Assembly (NCBI GenBank): GCA_964373675.1
Contig: CAYJVO010000010.1
Span: forward strand, 1-18,742
DNA length: 18,742 nucleotides
DNA from: CAYHXN01 sp964373675
GTDB taxonomy: Bacteria; Patescibacteriota; Minisyncoccia; UBA6257; WO2-44-18
Direction: 5' to 3'
The notes under the pieces were generated by a model, which had not been told where the DNA came from, did not search any database, and was given only the letters and a program-made list of their open reading frames with translations. Shown here in pieces: positions 5,278 through 11,987 of the stretch (within the stretch, counting starts at the first letter, position 1; each line of letters opens with the position of its first letter). A program made the position numbers and the translations under genes.

Positions 5278-6898
5278 AATATGCTGGCGCGCCGTCGGCT
5301 GTCTTAATAACAGCTTCGGGAGACCTTTTAGCTAATGTTAGCAAATTTTCAATTTTGCCGGCGTCTGCAGAAAAACTTCCTTGACGCAACGGCGATGCGG
5401 GTTCCGCTTTTACAAAATAGATTGCAATGCCCTGAAAGAATTCTTCTCCTTCTTTATTAATTATCCGGTTAAATTCGCTGGCCGGCATAATCGGAATGCC
5501 CTGATAAAATTGTCGGCGGCTGAATACCCATAAACGAACTGGGGTGGAAATATTGTCATCATAGACAATTCCGGATGGCTCTAAAACCGCCGGGCGGCTC
5601 AAGGCATATTTTTTAATTACTTTATCAAGATGAGAATTGGGATGGCTAAGAAGACCCGCTGGACGCCCATTGCCAAAAACAGAATCAAAATATTGATCCA
5701 GCTTGACCACGCCGTAGTCAGGAGCGTTAACGAATATAAGGTCTGCCGTAAAGATAATTTCGTAAATCAAAAATAGGCCTAAGCATATCAAAACTAACGA
5801 CTTATTTCTAACAAGCTGCCGAGCTGCGGCAGCCAGGAGAGCGATAAAAAATACCGCTGGTATAACATACAAGGCGCTAAATCTTATAGCCGATCCAGTA
5901 ACTGTTAAAAGCAGGGTAATAAAAACCGCCAACAAAACCATAAAGAATAACATGCTGCGCGCCTTAGACCAGGAATCAGGAAAAATTTTTCGCCATAAAA
6001 GAGCAAACGCACCCCCTAAGAATGTAAGGATTAAAAACGGTATGGAATAAAGAATTAGTAGGTTTGTGCCGATATTAGAAAACGGTTCCTGTGTTTTTCC
6101 AGAAGATCCCTGCCAATAAGGAGTTTTTTGGCCGAAAAGGTGGGAGAACTGCAGATCAAAATGGCCAAAATTTTTATAAAAGTAGATGTTGTAAATGATA
6201 ACTGGCGAAAAAACTAAGATAGCAGTTATAAATGCCGCATAAAGCCGTTTGTTCAGAAATAGCGATGATTGATAAATTAAGAGCGTGATTAAATATACTG
6301 GAACAAGGAAAAAGCTGGTGTATTTTGTCAAAAAACACAGCCCCAGAGTTATGCCGAATGCCAGCCAATTTTTTTGATCTTTTAAAAAACGAATAAAGAA
6401 ATAAATGTTTAGCAGGATAAACAATATAGAAACTGATTCCATCATGCTTAAACGGGAAATCCAGATGTGAGTAAAGTTAACAGTTAATAAAAACGCGGCG
6501 ACTAGTCCGGCAAAATCGCTGGCGCCGTTAGGAAAAAATTTTAGAAAGATTTCTCTGACCGCAAGGAAAACAACCAGAATTGCGGCAATACCAACTAAAA
6601 CAGAAGGCAGTCTTGCCACAAAAAGTGAATCGCCGAAAATATTAAAAAATAGATATTGGACTAAAAAGAAAAGCGGCGGATGGTCATGAAATGAAAGCTT
6701 AGTCCAAAAAGGCAATTGCATTTTATCAACCAGCCATTGGACTGGGGTGGGCTGAGCGACGCTGTCCAAATAATCAAGATAGCCAATGGAACGAAAGCCG
6801 TAGAGACCTTCATCAAAAATTAATTCGGCGGATCCAAGCTGCCAAAATCGTAAAACAGCGGCAAAAAGCAAGATCAGAATAATAAAAAATTTAGACAT
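5255..6898 (-). CDS. GT39/PMT-like polytopic membrane glycosyltransferase
   Basis: This 547-residue protein has many transmembrane helices, beginning with FFIILILLFAAVLRFW (4-19). The first periplasmic loop carries the acidic pair Asp29-Glu30 in FDEGLY and the motif SFHDHPPL (69-76). Both are hallmarks of the GT-C fold family that includes protein O-mannosyltransferases (PMT_2) and ArnT-like enzymes, which use polyprenyl-phosphate sugars. A C-terminal soluble region of about 150 residues follows the last helices. Protein, lipid or glycan could be the acceptor. The Dpm1-like enzyme at the left edge could supply its donor, though the two genes are not in one operon. An extended -10 lies 18 bases upstream of the ATG at 6896-6898. 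Confidence 0.92.
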   Translation of the reverse strand: MSKFFIILILLFAAVLRFWQLGSAELIFDEGLYGFRSIGYLDYLDSVAQPTPVQWLVDKMQLPFWTKLSFHDHPPLFFLVQYLFFNIFGDSLFVARLPSVLVGIAAILVVFLAVREIFLKFFPNGASDFAGLVAAFLLTVNFTHIWISRLSMMESVSILFILLNIYFFIRFLKDQKNWLAFGITLGLCFLTKYTSFFLVPVYLITLLIYQSSLFLNKRLYAAFITAILVFSPVIIYNIYFYKNFGHFDLQFSHLFGQKTPYWQGSSGKTQEPFSNIGTNLLILYSIPFLILTFLGGAFALLWRKIFPDSWSKARSMLFFMVLLAVFITLLLTVTGSAIRFSALYVIPAVFFIALLAAAARQLVRNKSLVLICLGLFLIYEIIFTADLIFVNAPDYGVVKLDQYFDSVFGNGRPAGLLSHPNSHLDKVIKKYALSRPAVLEPSGIVYDDNISTPVRLWVFSRRQFYQGIPIMPASEFNRIINKEGEEFFQGIAIYFVKAEPASPLRQGSFSADAGKIENLLTLAKRSPEAVIKTADGAPAYYVYYSQF

Positions 6899-6915
6899 GT
6901 GTTAACTTTATCAAA

Positions 6916-6924
6916 ATTTTAGCA
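6916..6924 (-). promoter_or_regulatory. Extended -10 promoter of the GT39-like gene
   Basis: TGCTAAAAT on the minus strand lies 18 bases from the start codon. A TTGACG sits only four bases further upstream, too close to be its -35. The element would have to work as an extended -10. Confidence 0.45.
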
Positions 6925-6981
6925 TCGTCAACCGCGTAGCCCATTTCTGATAAGAACTTGCCCTCCTTTCTTTGTCAGGCC

Positions 6982-7194
6982 TTATCGCTGGCCTTCTTGG
7001 TGCATATGGACGAGCGTTCCGATATTTGAGGCAATGGCAATAAGCATGAGCGATATTGCGTCATTGTAAAGATGCTGTTGGGAAAGTCCAAGAACAGTTC
7101 CGTTTCTTTCCGCGATCCATGCGCCAATTAGTGCCAGTCCGCCAAAAACGCCTGTGAGGCATGCTATACCATGCATAATTTTTGACCACTTCAT
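6982..7194 (-). CDS. Small two-helix membrane protein of unknown function
   Basis: This 70-residue protein has two hydrophobic segments, about 9-27 (GIACLTGVFGGLALIGAWIA) and 46-62 (AISLMLIAIASNIGTLV), joined by a polar loop with LSQQHLYNDA. Positive residues precede the first helix (MKWSK). The reading frame has clean codon use and an ATG, but there is no strong ribosome binding site (upstream is A/T-rich). I do not know a function. Confidence 0.72.
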   Translation of the reverse strand: MKWSKIMHGIACLTGVFGGLALIGAWIAERNGTVLGLSQQHLYNDAISLMLIAIASNIGTLVHMHQEGQR

Positions 7195-7237
7195 GGTTAA
7201 ATATTTTTAATTAAATAAGTTTGTCGACCTTGTTTAG

Positions 7238-7336
7238 CTATGTCTTCGGCTTACTTAGTAAAGCCAGCAAATATCCAAATAATGCTGCGGTAATAGCTAT
7301 ATCCCATCGCAGCAAACTAGAGTTAAAGTATGCCAT
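7238..7336 (-). CDS. Possible 32-residue single-helix membrane peptide
   Basis: An ATG at 7334-7336 opens a 32-codon frame that ends at TAG (7238-7240). It contains one hydrophobic segment, WDIAITAALFGYLLALL, flanked by Arg and by a basic tail (SKPKT). It lies between the coiled-coil protein gene and the two-helix membrane protein gene on the same strand and could share their transcript. There is no good ribosome binding site. The frame stays open and hydrophobic upstream (IAICVAVMAYF) without a standard start codon, so it might be the remnant of a longer membrane protein. Confidence 0.3.
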   Translation of the reverse strand: MAYFNSSLLRWDIAITAALFGYLLALLSKPKT

Positions 7337-7356
7337 TACAGCAACGCAAATTGCTA

Positions 7357-8331
7357 TTACTCCTCTTCCTCCCGGTTACGTTCTTCCTTCTCTTCTTTAG
7401 CTTCTCGCTCTTTTTCTTCCTGTTCCTCTTTCAGTTCTTCTTTTTTCTCTTTTGCTTCCTCCAACTCCTCAATGGCTTCTTCTACCGCGTCAAGGCTTTT
7501 TTCCGCTTGCTTAGCTAATTGTTTCGCCCCAACATAATTTTCTTTCTCAAAAAGTTCTTTTGCTTGGGCAAGGAGCCTGTCAAATTTAGTAAAAGCATCG
7601 ACGGGAACACTTACGCCCTCCTCGGCGGCCTCGTCTAACACTTCTTGCTTCTCTTTCTCAGCTTCTCTGATTGCTTTCTCGGCCTCTTCTTTCGCTTCCA
7701 TTTCCTCTTCTAAACGTTCTTCTTCCTTCTCCAGCGCTTTTTCTTGTTCTTCTTCTTTTAATTCCAAAAGCTCTTTCTCGGCCTTGACCTGTGCCAACTG
7801 CTGCAAAAGCACTTCCACTTTAGCAGTATCACCAGCTTTGCGAGCTTCTAAAATTTGAATTTTCAATTCCCGTTCTTTGTTTTTAAGGACTTCTTTTTGT
7901 TCCCTAAAGGCCTGCTCCAATGCCTCTTCTTTCTCATCAAACTCATCGCTGAGATCTTTGGTAAGGTCGCTCACATCTTTTCCTTTGGCTTTTTCTTCAA
8001 CCACAATCGTTGCCGCTCTGGCAATATTAGCTTGCAGACGCGTCAAAGCCACATCCAAACCTGGCGCCTCTACGCCTCGGGTTTCCAGAGTAATTTTAAT
8101 TTCTGCTACGCGCTCGGCGGCAAACTCAACTTGAAGCCGCGCCTTGCCTTCAGGATTGAAAGTAAAAAACTCCCGCAAAGCTTCGCCTAGCCGATCAAGA
8201 AAATAAAATGGGCTTGACGGCGTCAAGCCTGCGTTAGGTAAAACTGCTTGATTTTGAGCAAAAACGAAAAGCGGGACAAACAGTAACGAAATTAAAAAAG
8301 ATTTGATAATTTTCATTGTACTTTTTGCCAT
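7357..8331 (-). CDS. Secreted DUF5667-like protein with long acidic coiled coil
   Basis: The 324-residue product has an N-terminal signal sequence (MKIIKSFLISLLFVPLFVFAQ, from Met6) and then the DUF5667-like opening LPNAGLTPSSPFYFLDRLGEALREFFTF (about 31-58) with the following helical AAERVAEI segment. From about 130 to 245 it is almost all Glu, Lys, Ala, Gln and Leu, a long charged coiled coil. A short helical pair (about 247-292) and an extremely Glu-rich tail follow. Proteins of this type are exported and of unknown function, and a structural or cell-envelope role is inference. The ATG at 8329-8331 has GGTGA upstream and puts five extra residues before the signal sequence. Met6 is the alternative start. 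A perfect extended -10 lies at 8410-8418. Confidence 0.9.
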   Translation of the reverse strand: MAKSTMKIIKSFLISLLFVPLFVFAQNQAVLPNAGLTPSSPFYFLDRLGEALREFFTFNPEGKARLQVEFAAERVAEIKITLETRGVEAPGLDVALTRLQANIARAATIVVEEKAKGKDVSDLTKDLSDEFDEKEEALEQAFREQKEVLKNKERELKIQILEARKAGDTAKVEVLLQQLAQVKAEKELLELKEEEQEKALEKEEERLEEEMEAKEEAEKAIREAEKEKQEVLDEAAEEGVSVPVDAFTKFDRLLAQAKELFEKENYVGAKQLAKQAEKSLDAVEEAIEELEEAKEKKEELKEEQEEKEREAKEEKEERNREEEE

Positions 8332-8409
8332 TTATTCACCTAATAACTCTTTCGGGAGTGATTTTGAGCAATAAATAAACTAAAAAGTTAATGTAAAACT
8401 GAGATCTTA

Positions 8410-8418
8410 ATTATAGCA
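8410..8418 (-). promoter_or_regulatory. Perfect extended -10 promoter of the coiled-coil gene with flanking dyad
   Basis: TGCTATAAT on the minus strand matches the extended -10 consensus exactly and leaves a leader of about 70 bases. The inverted repeat TTGAGCAA (8364-8371) / TTGCTCAA (8422-8429) brackets it and might be an operator or an mRNA stem. Between 8332 and 8495 I see no gene. Confidence 0.65.
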
Positions 8419-8495
8419 TAGTTGCTCAAGGCGAAAAGCTGCCCCCCGATACTTACTATTTCTCATTCAGTATTTGCCTGATATTTCGGATATAA

Positions 8496-8876
8496 TTACT
8501 TGAACCACTCTTTCAAAGTTTTCGGGAAACCGATTAGCAGGAATAACGCAAGCGGCGCTCCCCAGTTAGCCCATCTTTCCACAAAATCCCAAATCGGTTC
8601 ACCAACCAATGGACGCACTAACGCTGTCCAAAATCCCCAGAATGCCATCCACAAAAGCGCGCCGCGAATCGGTTTTATTAAAATAATCAAAGCTAAAGCA
8701 ACATCCATAATGCCTACTAGAAACAGCCATTGTGTGGCTAGGCCAACATCTGCACCAGTAAACTGCTGAATCCAGCCAATCCAAGCTTTCTTGCCCTGCA
8801 ATGCGAAAACCCCGTGCCCGATAAATTCACCGGCAACGGCAATACGCAAGACCCATTCTATAATTTTGGATTTCAT
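8496..8876 (-). CDS. DoxX-like four-helix membrane protein
   Basis: This 126-residue protein has four hydrophobic segments (about 6-23, 45-67, 70-86 and 104-119) and the DoxX-like pattern of an N-terminal RIAVAGEFIGHGVFAL with a Gly-His pair, followed by a short amphipathic loop (KKAWIGWIQQF). DoxX-type proteins are small inner-membrane proteins linked in some bacteria to thiosulfate oxidation or oxidative stress. The actual function here is unknown. The ATG (8874-8876) begins just seven bases after a TATAAT, so the mRNA may have no leader. A Fur-box-like dyad overlaps the promoter. Confidence 0.8.
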   Translation of the reverse strand: MKSKIIEWVLRIAVAGEFIGHGVFALQGKKAWIGWIQQFTGADVGLATQWLFLVGIMDVALALIILIKPIRGALLWMAFWGFWTALVRPLVGEPIWDFVERWANWGAPLALFLLIGFPKTLKEWFK

Positions 8877-8882
8877 TATTAA

Positions 8883-8911
8883 ATTATAAAACTAATGAAA
8901 ATCATTCACAA
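8883..8911 (-). promoter_or_regulatory. DoxX-like gene promoter with Fur-box-like operator; probable leaderless start
   Basis: On the minus strand TTGTGA (8906-8911) and TATAAT (8883-8888) are exactly 17 bases apart. Transcription about seven bases downstream would begin at the A of the ATG. The spacer holds the dyad AATGA-AAA-TCATT. The 19 bases at 8891-8909 agree at 14 positions with the classical Fur box GATAATGATAATCATTATC. Confidence 0.55.
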
Positions 8912-8921
8912 ATCATGATTT

Positions 8922-9002
8922 GTAAACCCCCACACCTAATAAGTTTCGCAAAAAAAATCTCCGACCTAGTCGGAGAAAAACTTATTAGGTGTGGGAGTTT
9001 AC
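8922..9002. repeat. 81-bp palindrome with 25-bp arms of the CCCCACACCTA family
   Basis: The arms 8922-8946 and 8978-9002 are complementary over 25 bases with one mismatch (GTAAACCCCCACACCTAATA and onward). The right arm includes the stop codon of the aminotransferase at 8999. The palindrome holds a complete terminator in its centre. The outer part of the arm equals the palindrome at 974-1004. Confidence 0.85.
8950..8976 (-). terminator. Rho-independent terminator inside the palindrome
   Basis: TCTCCGAC (8958-8965) pairs with GTCGGAGA (8969-8976), and on the minus strand the stem is followed by eight T. It terminates the aminotransferase transcript. Confidence 0.92.
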
Positions 9003-10432
9003 TTAAGTCGTTTCATTTTCCGCCGAGTCACGCGGATGCTTTCAGTTAAAACATCTATAATGGTGCCGAGCTCATTATTGCGTTTATCTTCGCCGTCGCT
9101 GCTAATGGTTAACGGCGGAGTAATGCGGATGGCAGAAATTCCCGCGTCCAGAAAGAGAACTCCCCGCTTGCGGGCTTCAAGAATCACTTCATTCCTGAAC
9201 TGCGATGCCGGTTTTCTAGTGTTTGGATTCCAAAACTCAATGCCATGCATTAAGCCCAATCCCCTGACATTATGAACAACTTCTGGATAACGCTGGGCAA
9301 TAATGCGAAGGGCGGGACCTAGTACTTTATCGCCAAGGTTGTAAGCCCGTTGAGGTAGATTTTCCGATACTAACTGCGACAGGACTTCACATGCAATTGC
9401 TGAACCCATCGGAGAACCGGCAAAAGTACTGGATTGGCGTCCTTTTTCCGTCCACCCTATTTCATGATCATAAATCACCGCGCTGAATGGAAATCCCTGG
9501 GCTAGGGATTTAGAAACTACTACTACATCCGGATCAATATTGAAATACTCAAAACAAAAAAGTTTCCCCGACCGGCCCAAGCCGGTCTGAATTTCGTCAA
9601 TCACAATGTAAACATCGTTATCTTTGAAAAATTTCACTAGATCCTGAATCGCCTCTTTAGAAGCGACGCTAATGCCTCCCTCGCCTTGAATTAACTCCAA
9701 AACAAAGGCGTTGACCGAATCAAGATCTATTTTCCCTTTACGGCAATCTTTTTCAACTTCTTCAAGGTATTCGTTGGGACTGTAATCGGTATATTGTACA
9801 TCGCCTTCATCATCATAAACGAAATACGGGTGTCTGGCCGGAAATGTTATATGGTAATTAGGAAAAGCGTTAATTGGATAATTTTCGCGTTGAATCGGTT
9901 TAGAACAGGTAAGCGAAAGCGCTCCCAGCGTTCGTCCATGAAACGCTCCGTAACAAGCGACGAAGTCCTTGCGGTATCGGCTGTCCCTTTTTGGCGACTT
10001 AGCCCGGGCGTTGTAGCAAAGTTTGATAGCCGCTTCAATGCCCTCGGCGCCAGAATTGGCAAAGACCACTTCCCGCTCCGCCTTCAAGGGCGTAAGTTCC
10101 GCAAGAAGCCAAGCCAGTTTCAGGGCGTAGTCATTTTCCATGTCATGATGGGGATATCCAAAAACATCTGTTTGCTCCCGTAAAACCCCTCGCACAACCT
10201 GCCGAATCCGCTCATTGCCATAACCCAGATTTTTCGTGCTCACGCCAGCCGAGGCATCAATAAGCGAACGACGTTTTCCGTTATCCAAAACCAAAATACG
10301 AGACCCCTTGCCATCTAGCCACACCAGATTCGGATCAATAATAGTGGTGCAGGCGTAATGCTCTTCTTTGATTTTACGGGGAATTTTTTCCGCTCTTTGA
10401 AAAATAGCCGCCCAATCTTTTTGGTGATTCAT
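8999..10432 (-). CDS. Class III PLP-dependent aminotransferase (omega-amino acid type), copy 1
   Basis: The 477-residue protein has the fold-type I, class III aminotransferase pattern. The phosphate-binding segment is ANSGAEGIEAAIK (125-137), AFHGRTLGALSLT follows (163-175), and E-x-I-Q-G-E-G-G lies at 246-253. VIDEIQTGLGRSGK contains Asp279, which binds the pyridine nitrogen, and Lys308 in VVSKSLAQG is the Schiff-base lysine. Such enzymes move the terminal amino group of GABA, ornithine, lysine or similar substrates to 2-oxoglutarate, and some archaeal relatives are amino-acid racemases, so the substrate is open. I choose ATG 10430-10432, with GAAGG four bases upstream, rather than the TTG five codons earlier. 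It has its own promoter and a terminator at 8950-8976. Confidence 0.94.
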   Translation of the reverse strand: MNHQKDWAAIFQRAEKIPRKIKEEHYACTTIIDPNLVWLDGKGSRILVLDNGKRRSLIDASAGVSTKNLGYGNERIRQVVRGVLREQTDVFGYPHHDMENDYALKLAWLLAELTPLKAEREVVFANSGAEGIEAAIKLCYNARAKSPKRDSRYRKDFVACYGAFHGRTLGALSLTCSKPIQRENYPINAFPNYHITFPARHPYFVYDDEGDVQYTDYSPNEYLEEVEKDCRKGKIDLDSVNAFVLELIQGEGGISVASKEAIQDLVKFFKDNDVYIVIDEIQTGLGRSGKLFCFEYFNIDPDVVVVSKSLAQGFPFSAVIYDHEIGWTEKGRQSSTFAGSPMGSAIACEVLSQLVSENLPQRAYNLGDKVLGPALRIIAQRYPEVVHNVRGLGLMHGIEFWNPNTRKPASQFRNEVILEARKRGVLFLDAGISAIRITPPLTISSDGEDKRNNELGTIIDVLTESIRVTRRKMKRLK

Positions 10433-10458
10433 AGCGCCTTCTGTCAAAGAACGCCTTG

Positions 10459-10487
10459 ATTATGGCAGGAATTTTAGAAAATGTGAA
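10459..10487 (-). promoter_or_regulatory. Promoter of aminotransferase copy 1
   Basis: On the minus strand TTCACA (10482-10487) is followed after exactly 17 bases by CATAAT (10459-10464), which has a TGC extension. Both hexamers match the consensus at 5 of 6 positions. The gene is thus likely transcribed separately from copy 2. Confidence 0.7.
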
Positions 10488-10570
10488 CCCCCCCTACGCC
10501 TAATGAAGCTCCGCGGCCTTATCCAGCCTTCGTAGCCGAAGCTACTACGGCGGAGTAGGCCGCCCGGGGT
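10484..10570. repeat. Palindrome-rich intergenic repeat between the aminotransferase genes
   Basis: The left edge, GTGAACCCCCCCTACGCC, resembles the arm of the 8922-9002 palindrome in degenerate form. Further in, GCGGCCT (10513-10519) pairs with AGGCCGC (10557-10563), and GTAGC-CGAA-GCTAC forms a smaller hairpin in between. No credible gene lies in 10433-10622. Confidence 0.5.
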
Positions 10571-10583
10571 TTTCGGCGAAGGA

Positions 10584-10610
10584 GAATAAAAACCCGCCAT
10601 TTGCGGGTTT
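10584..10610 (-). terminator. Rho-independent terminator of aminotransferase copy 2
   Basis: AAACCCGC (10590-10597) and GCGGGTTT (10603-10610) form an 8-bp stem around a 5-nt loop. On the minus strand it is followed by TTATTC after the T-rich stem base. It lies 13 bases after the stop codon. Confidence 0.85.
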
Positions 10611-10622
10611 AGCGGATACAGT

Positions 10623-11894
10623 TTAATACATTTCCTGTGTCTTAATAGACGCTTCAATAAGAATATCTTGGGCTTGTTCTATTTCCTGTTTGCTGACAGT
10701 CAGAGGCGGCATGAGCCGGACGCTTTTTTCACCCGCGCTGGTTAAATATAAACCCATTTTTTTTGCTTCAGTAATCGCCGCTTTTTGAATCTTCTGTGTC
10801 GGGAAAGTCATTCGATTCATAAGCCCGCAACCACTAACTGGATTGGCACACCGCTCATATAAATTTCGTCTCAAGCCCTCTCCCTTAACTTTTGCCTGTT
10901 CCGCTAATTTTTCTTTTTGGATAATTTCTAAAACTTTTAAGCCAACCGCGCAAGCCAGCGCGCCGCCGCCGAAAGTATTGCAGTGCTCGCCGTATTTCTG
11001 ATAGGACAACTCTTCGCGCATAATAGTGGCGCCAATCGGTATTAATCCGCCGCTCAAAGCTTTGGCGACCGTCATGATATCCGGTTCAATTTCATAAAGA
11101 TCCGAGGCCCACATTTTCCCGGTCCGACCCAGACCGCTTTGAATTTCATCAATAATGACAATAACTCCGTTCATTTTTAAGTAATCAATCAACACCTGAA
11201 CGTATTCTTTTTTGGCGACATTGATTCCGCCTTCGCCTTCCACTAATTCCAAAAGCGCGCAGTTGATGTCTTGGATAAATGGGCTGATGGTGTTTTTAAC
11301 GTAGGTCAGATATTTATCGGGAGTGTTAATGTAATTTAGAAACACTTTTTTTAATTCGGTTTCCGGATTTTCCGCTGGAAAAACCAGAAAAAACGCTTTT
11401 TCCATTCCTCCTAGCAGTCCTTCAATATGCATTTGGCGCGAAGTAGTTGCCGTTCTGGCGAATCCCAGCCGGCCGTGAAAATCTCCGATGAAAGAAAGGA
11501 TGGCGCGGCGTTCGGGGCGCCTTTTCCGGCACGCCAGAATCGCCGAATCCACTGCTTCTAATCCGGAATTGGAGAAAAAAACTTTCTTGGAAAATTTCCC
11601 AGGCGTAATCCGGCAAAGTTTTTCGGCAAGCGCTCGCTCATATTGATTAAGAATCATATTGCCGCCGTATCCGGATTCGTCCTTATCTAAAACGCTCTTA
11701 ATGATTTTTTTAACCTCAGGATGATTCCATCCGATATTGGCCACACCCGGACCGCAGGCAAAATCCAATAACGGCTTGCCGTTCAGCCAGATTTTTGAAC
11801 CCTTGGCTTTTTCAATGAGAGTATCGGGTTCCCAACAAGAAACCGCCACGTGTTCAGCGGCGCTTTTCAGTAAACGCTCGTGTTTTGGATCCAT
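10623..11894 (-). CDS. Class III PLP-dependent aminotransferase, copy 2
   Basis: The 423-residue protein is a diverged relative of the neighbouring copy. It has FFSNSGLEAVDSAILA (106-121) where class III enzymes have SGAEA, then GDFHGRLGFARTAT (137-150), ELVEGEGG (216-223) and IIDEIQSGLGRTGK with Asp249. Lys278 in MTVAKALSGG is the Schiff-base lysine. All cofactor residues are present, so it should be active. The substrate is probably an omega-amino acid or ornithine/lysine-like molecule, but this is family knowledge, not proof. It starts at ATG 11892-11894 with a weak AGAAGTG ahead and is divergent from the lysine-dehydrogenase-like gene across 93 bases. Confidence 0.94.
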   Translation of the reverse strand: MDPKHERLLKSAAEHVAVSCWEPDTLIEKAKGSKIWLNGKPLLDFACGPGVANIGWNHPEVKKIIKSVLDKDESGYGGNMILNQYERALAEKLCRITPGKFSKKVFFSNSGLEAVDSAILACRKRRPERRAILSFIGDFHGRLGFARTATTSRQMHIEGLLGGMEKAFFLVFPAENPETELKKVFLNYINTPDKYLTYVKNTISPFIQDINCALLELVEGEGGINVAKKEYVQVLIDYLKMNGVIVIIDEIQSGLGRTGKMWASDLYEIEPDIMTVAKALSGGLIPIGATIMREELSYQKYGEHCNTFGGGALACAVGLKVLEIIQKEKLAEQAKVKGEGLRRNLYERCANPVSGCGLMNRMTFPTQKIQKAAITEAKKMGLYLTSAGEKSVRLMPPLTVSKQEIEQAQDILIEASIKTQEMY

Positions 11895-11921
11895 AATTCA
11901 CTTCTAAAAGTTCTGTCCGAA

Positions 11922-11962
11922 AGTTTAACCGTTTTGCGCCGTTTGTCTAGTCATGGTAAGCT
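11922..11962. promoter_or_regulatory. Putative divergent promoter region
   Basis: On the minus strand TAGACA (11944-11949) and TAAACT (11922-11927) are 16 bases apart. On the plus strand TTGCGC (11934-11939) and TAAGCT (11957-11962) are 17 apart, with TGG before the latter. Both are imperfect and they overlap each other, which would link expression of the two divergent genes if real. Confidence 0.35.
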
Positions 11963-11987
11963 ATTGCCAGAACTTTGAGAGCGCCTA

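Noticed and set aside
6894..6964. Short minus-strand frame (KFLSEMGYAVDDAKILIKLTHV) upstream of the GT39-like gene
   Set aside because: It contains the presumed promoter, overlaps the next start codon, and the GGAGG upstream is 17 bases from its only ATG. It might be a gene remnant but cannot be supported.
7330..7518. A Phe/Leu-rich plus-strand frame that looks like a membrane protein
   Set aside because: It is the antisense of the Glu/Lys-rich coiled-coil codons, and GAA/GAG read backwards give TTC/CTC.
8491..8496. A TATAAT on the plus strand
   Set aside because: It points into the 3' end of an antisense gene, and no plus-strand gene follows, so it is probably chance in A/T-rich DNA.
10460..10657. 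A 65-codon frame on the minus strand between the aminotransferase genes
   Set aside because: It crosses a clear terminator, a repeat and the end of a well-supported gene in another frame.
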